DNA from: Bacteroidota bacterium
GTDB taxonomy: Bacteria; Bacteroidota; Bacteroidia; Bacteroidales; UBA7960
DNA: 64,000 bases
Reading direction: 5' to 3'
Assembly (NCBI GenBank): GCA_007693555.1
Contig: REDJ01000119.1
Coordinates: 1-64,000 of the forward strand
In this document: in pieces, positions 63,517 to 64,000 of the stretch
Layout: each line of letters starts with the position of its first letter
Numbering within the stretch: position 1 is the first letter of the stretch
The notes under the pieces: model-generated
What the model was told of the DNA's origin: nothing
Databases searched by the model: none
The model's input: only the letters and a program-made list of their open reading frames with translations
Translations under genes and position numbers: made by a program

Positions 63517-63939
63517 TCAGTTTCGTCTTCCTCCTGCTATTCTCAGAAAAAAGCTCTTTCTGTCATTTTGTGATTCCAGAATTACCGGCGGTACAGTAGA
63601 TTCAACAAAACCTCTGTCGCGCAATCTCCTGGCTATCTCAGACTGATTACTCAGGTACATAAGTTCAGCCTTGTTTGAAATATAAATGGTTCTCAACTCT
63701 GTGACTTCATTGCGAAGTCTTTCAATTTGTCTTACTTTTTTTTCCGCATAATAAGTGTTGGCAATCAGCATTACTGCCAGAAAAGCAAGAAAAATTAAAA
63801 ATGGCATCAAATCAGCTGATTTGTCATTTGTAAGTATACTGCCATCTAACAGAGAGCGCAAAAAACCTGAACTTTTCCTTTCAGACTTTTCAGCGTTTTT
63901 TTTCTTTTTTTCCTGTTTTTTATATGTGTTCTCAGCCAT
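63517..63939 (-). CDS. FtsL-like cell division protein
   Basis: 140 aa single-TM protein with coiled coil between rsmH and ftsI. Confidence 0.8.
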   Translation of the reverse strand: MAENTYKKQEKKKKNAEKSERKSSGFLRSLLDGSILTNDKSADLMPFLIFLAFLAVMLIANTYYAEKKVRQIERLRNEVTELRTIYISNKAELMYLSNQSEIARRLRDRGFVESTVPPVILESQNDRKSFFLRIAGGRRN

Positions 63940-63942
63940 AAC

Positions 63943-64000
63943 TCAAGCCGTTTTTTCTGCAATTCTCAGTTTAGCACTTCGGGAACGAGGATTTTCATGC
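63943..64000 (-). CDS. rsmH: RsmH (16S rRNA m4C1402 methyltransferase), C-terminal fragment
   Basis: Reverse translation HENPRSRSAKLRIAEKTA-stop; typical C-terminus and position upstream of ftsL. Confidence 0.85.
   Translation of the reverse strand, partial: HENPRSRSAKLRIAEKTA

Overview
Chromosomal window from a Bacteroidota bacterium, probably Bacteroidales/Marinilabiliales-like judging by protein families, T9SS-type C-termini and tRNAs without encoded CCA. About two thirds is conserved core genome. It holds the tRNA(Thr/Tyr/Gly/Thr)-tuf-tRNA-Trp-secE-nusG-rplKAJL-rpoBC block followed by a DUF3467 gene (14.7-28.4 kb), an rpsU-xerC-hpf block (28.5-30 kb), and the dcw division/cell-wall cluster rsmH-ftsL-ftsI-murE-mraY-murD-ftsW-murG-murC-ftsQ-ftsA-ftsZ (49.9-64 kb). 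Accessory parts are: a >1718-aa modular secreted protein (open at the window edge) with an endonuclease I-family gene; a purine-salvage neighbourhood (dgt, nucleoside deaminase, MtaD-like amidohydrolase, PNP); two predicted T9SS cargo proteins; and an uncharacterised five-gene envelope cassette (LolA-like, secreted YidD-like, two tandem TPR + TM2-like paralogues, TPR protein) at 35.6-39.3 kb. That cassette is the best candidate for an undescribed system here. Several intergenic inverted repeats were found by eye, including a tandem hairpin pair at 39.4 kb with compensatory changes and a ~22-bp hairpin between rplL and rpoB. No rRNA, CRISPR array, transposon or prophage was recognised. All family calls come from reading translations without database searches.
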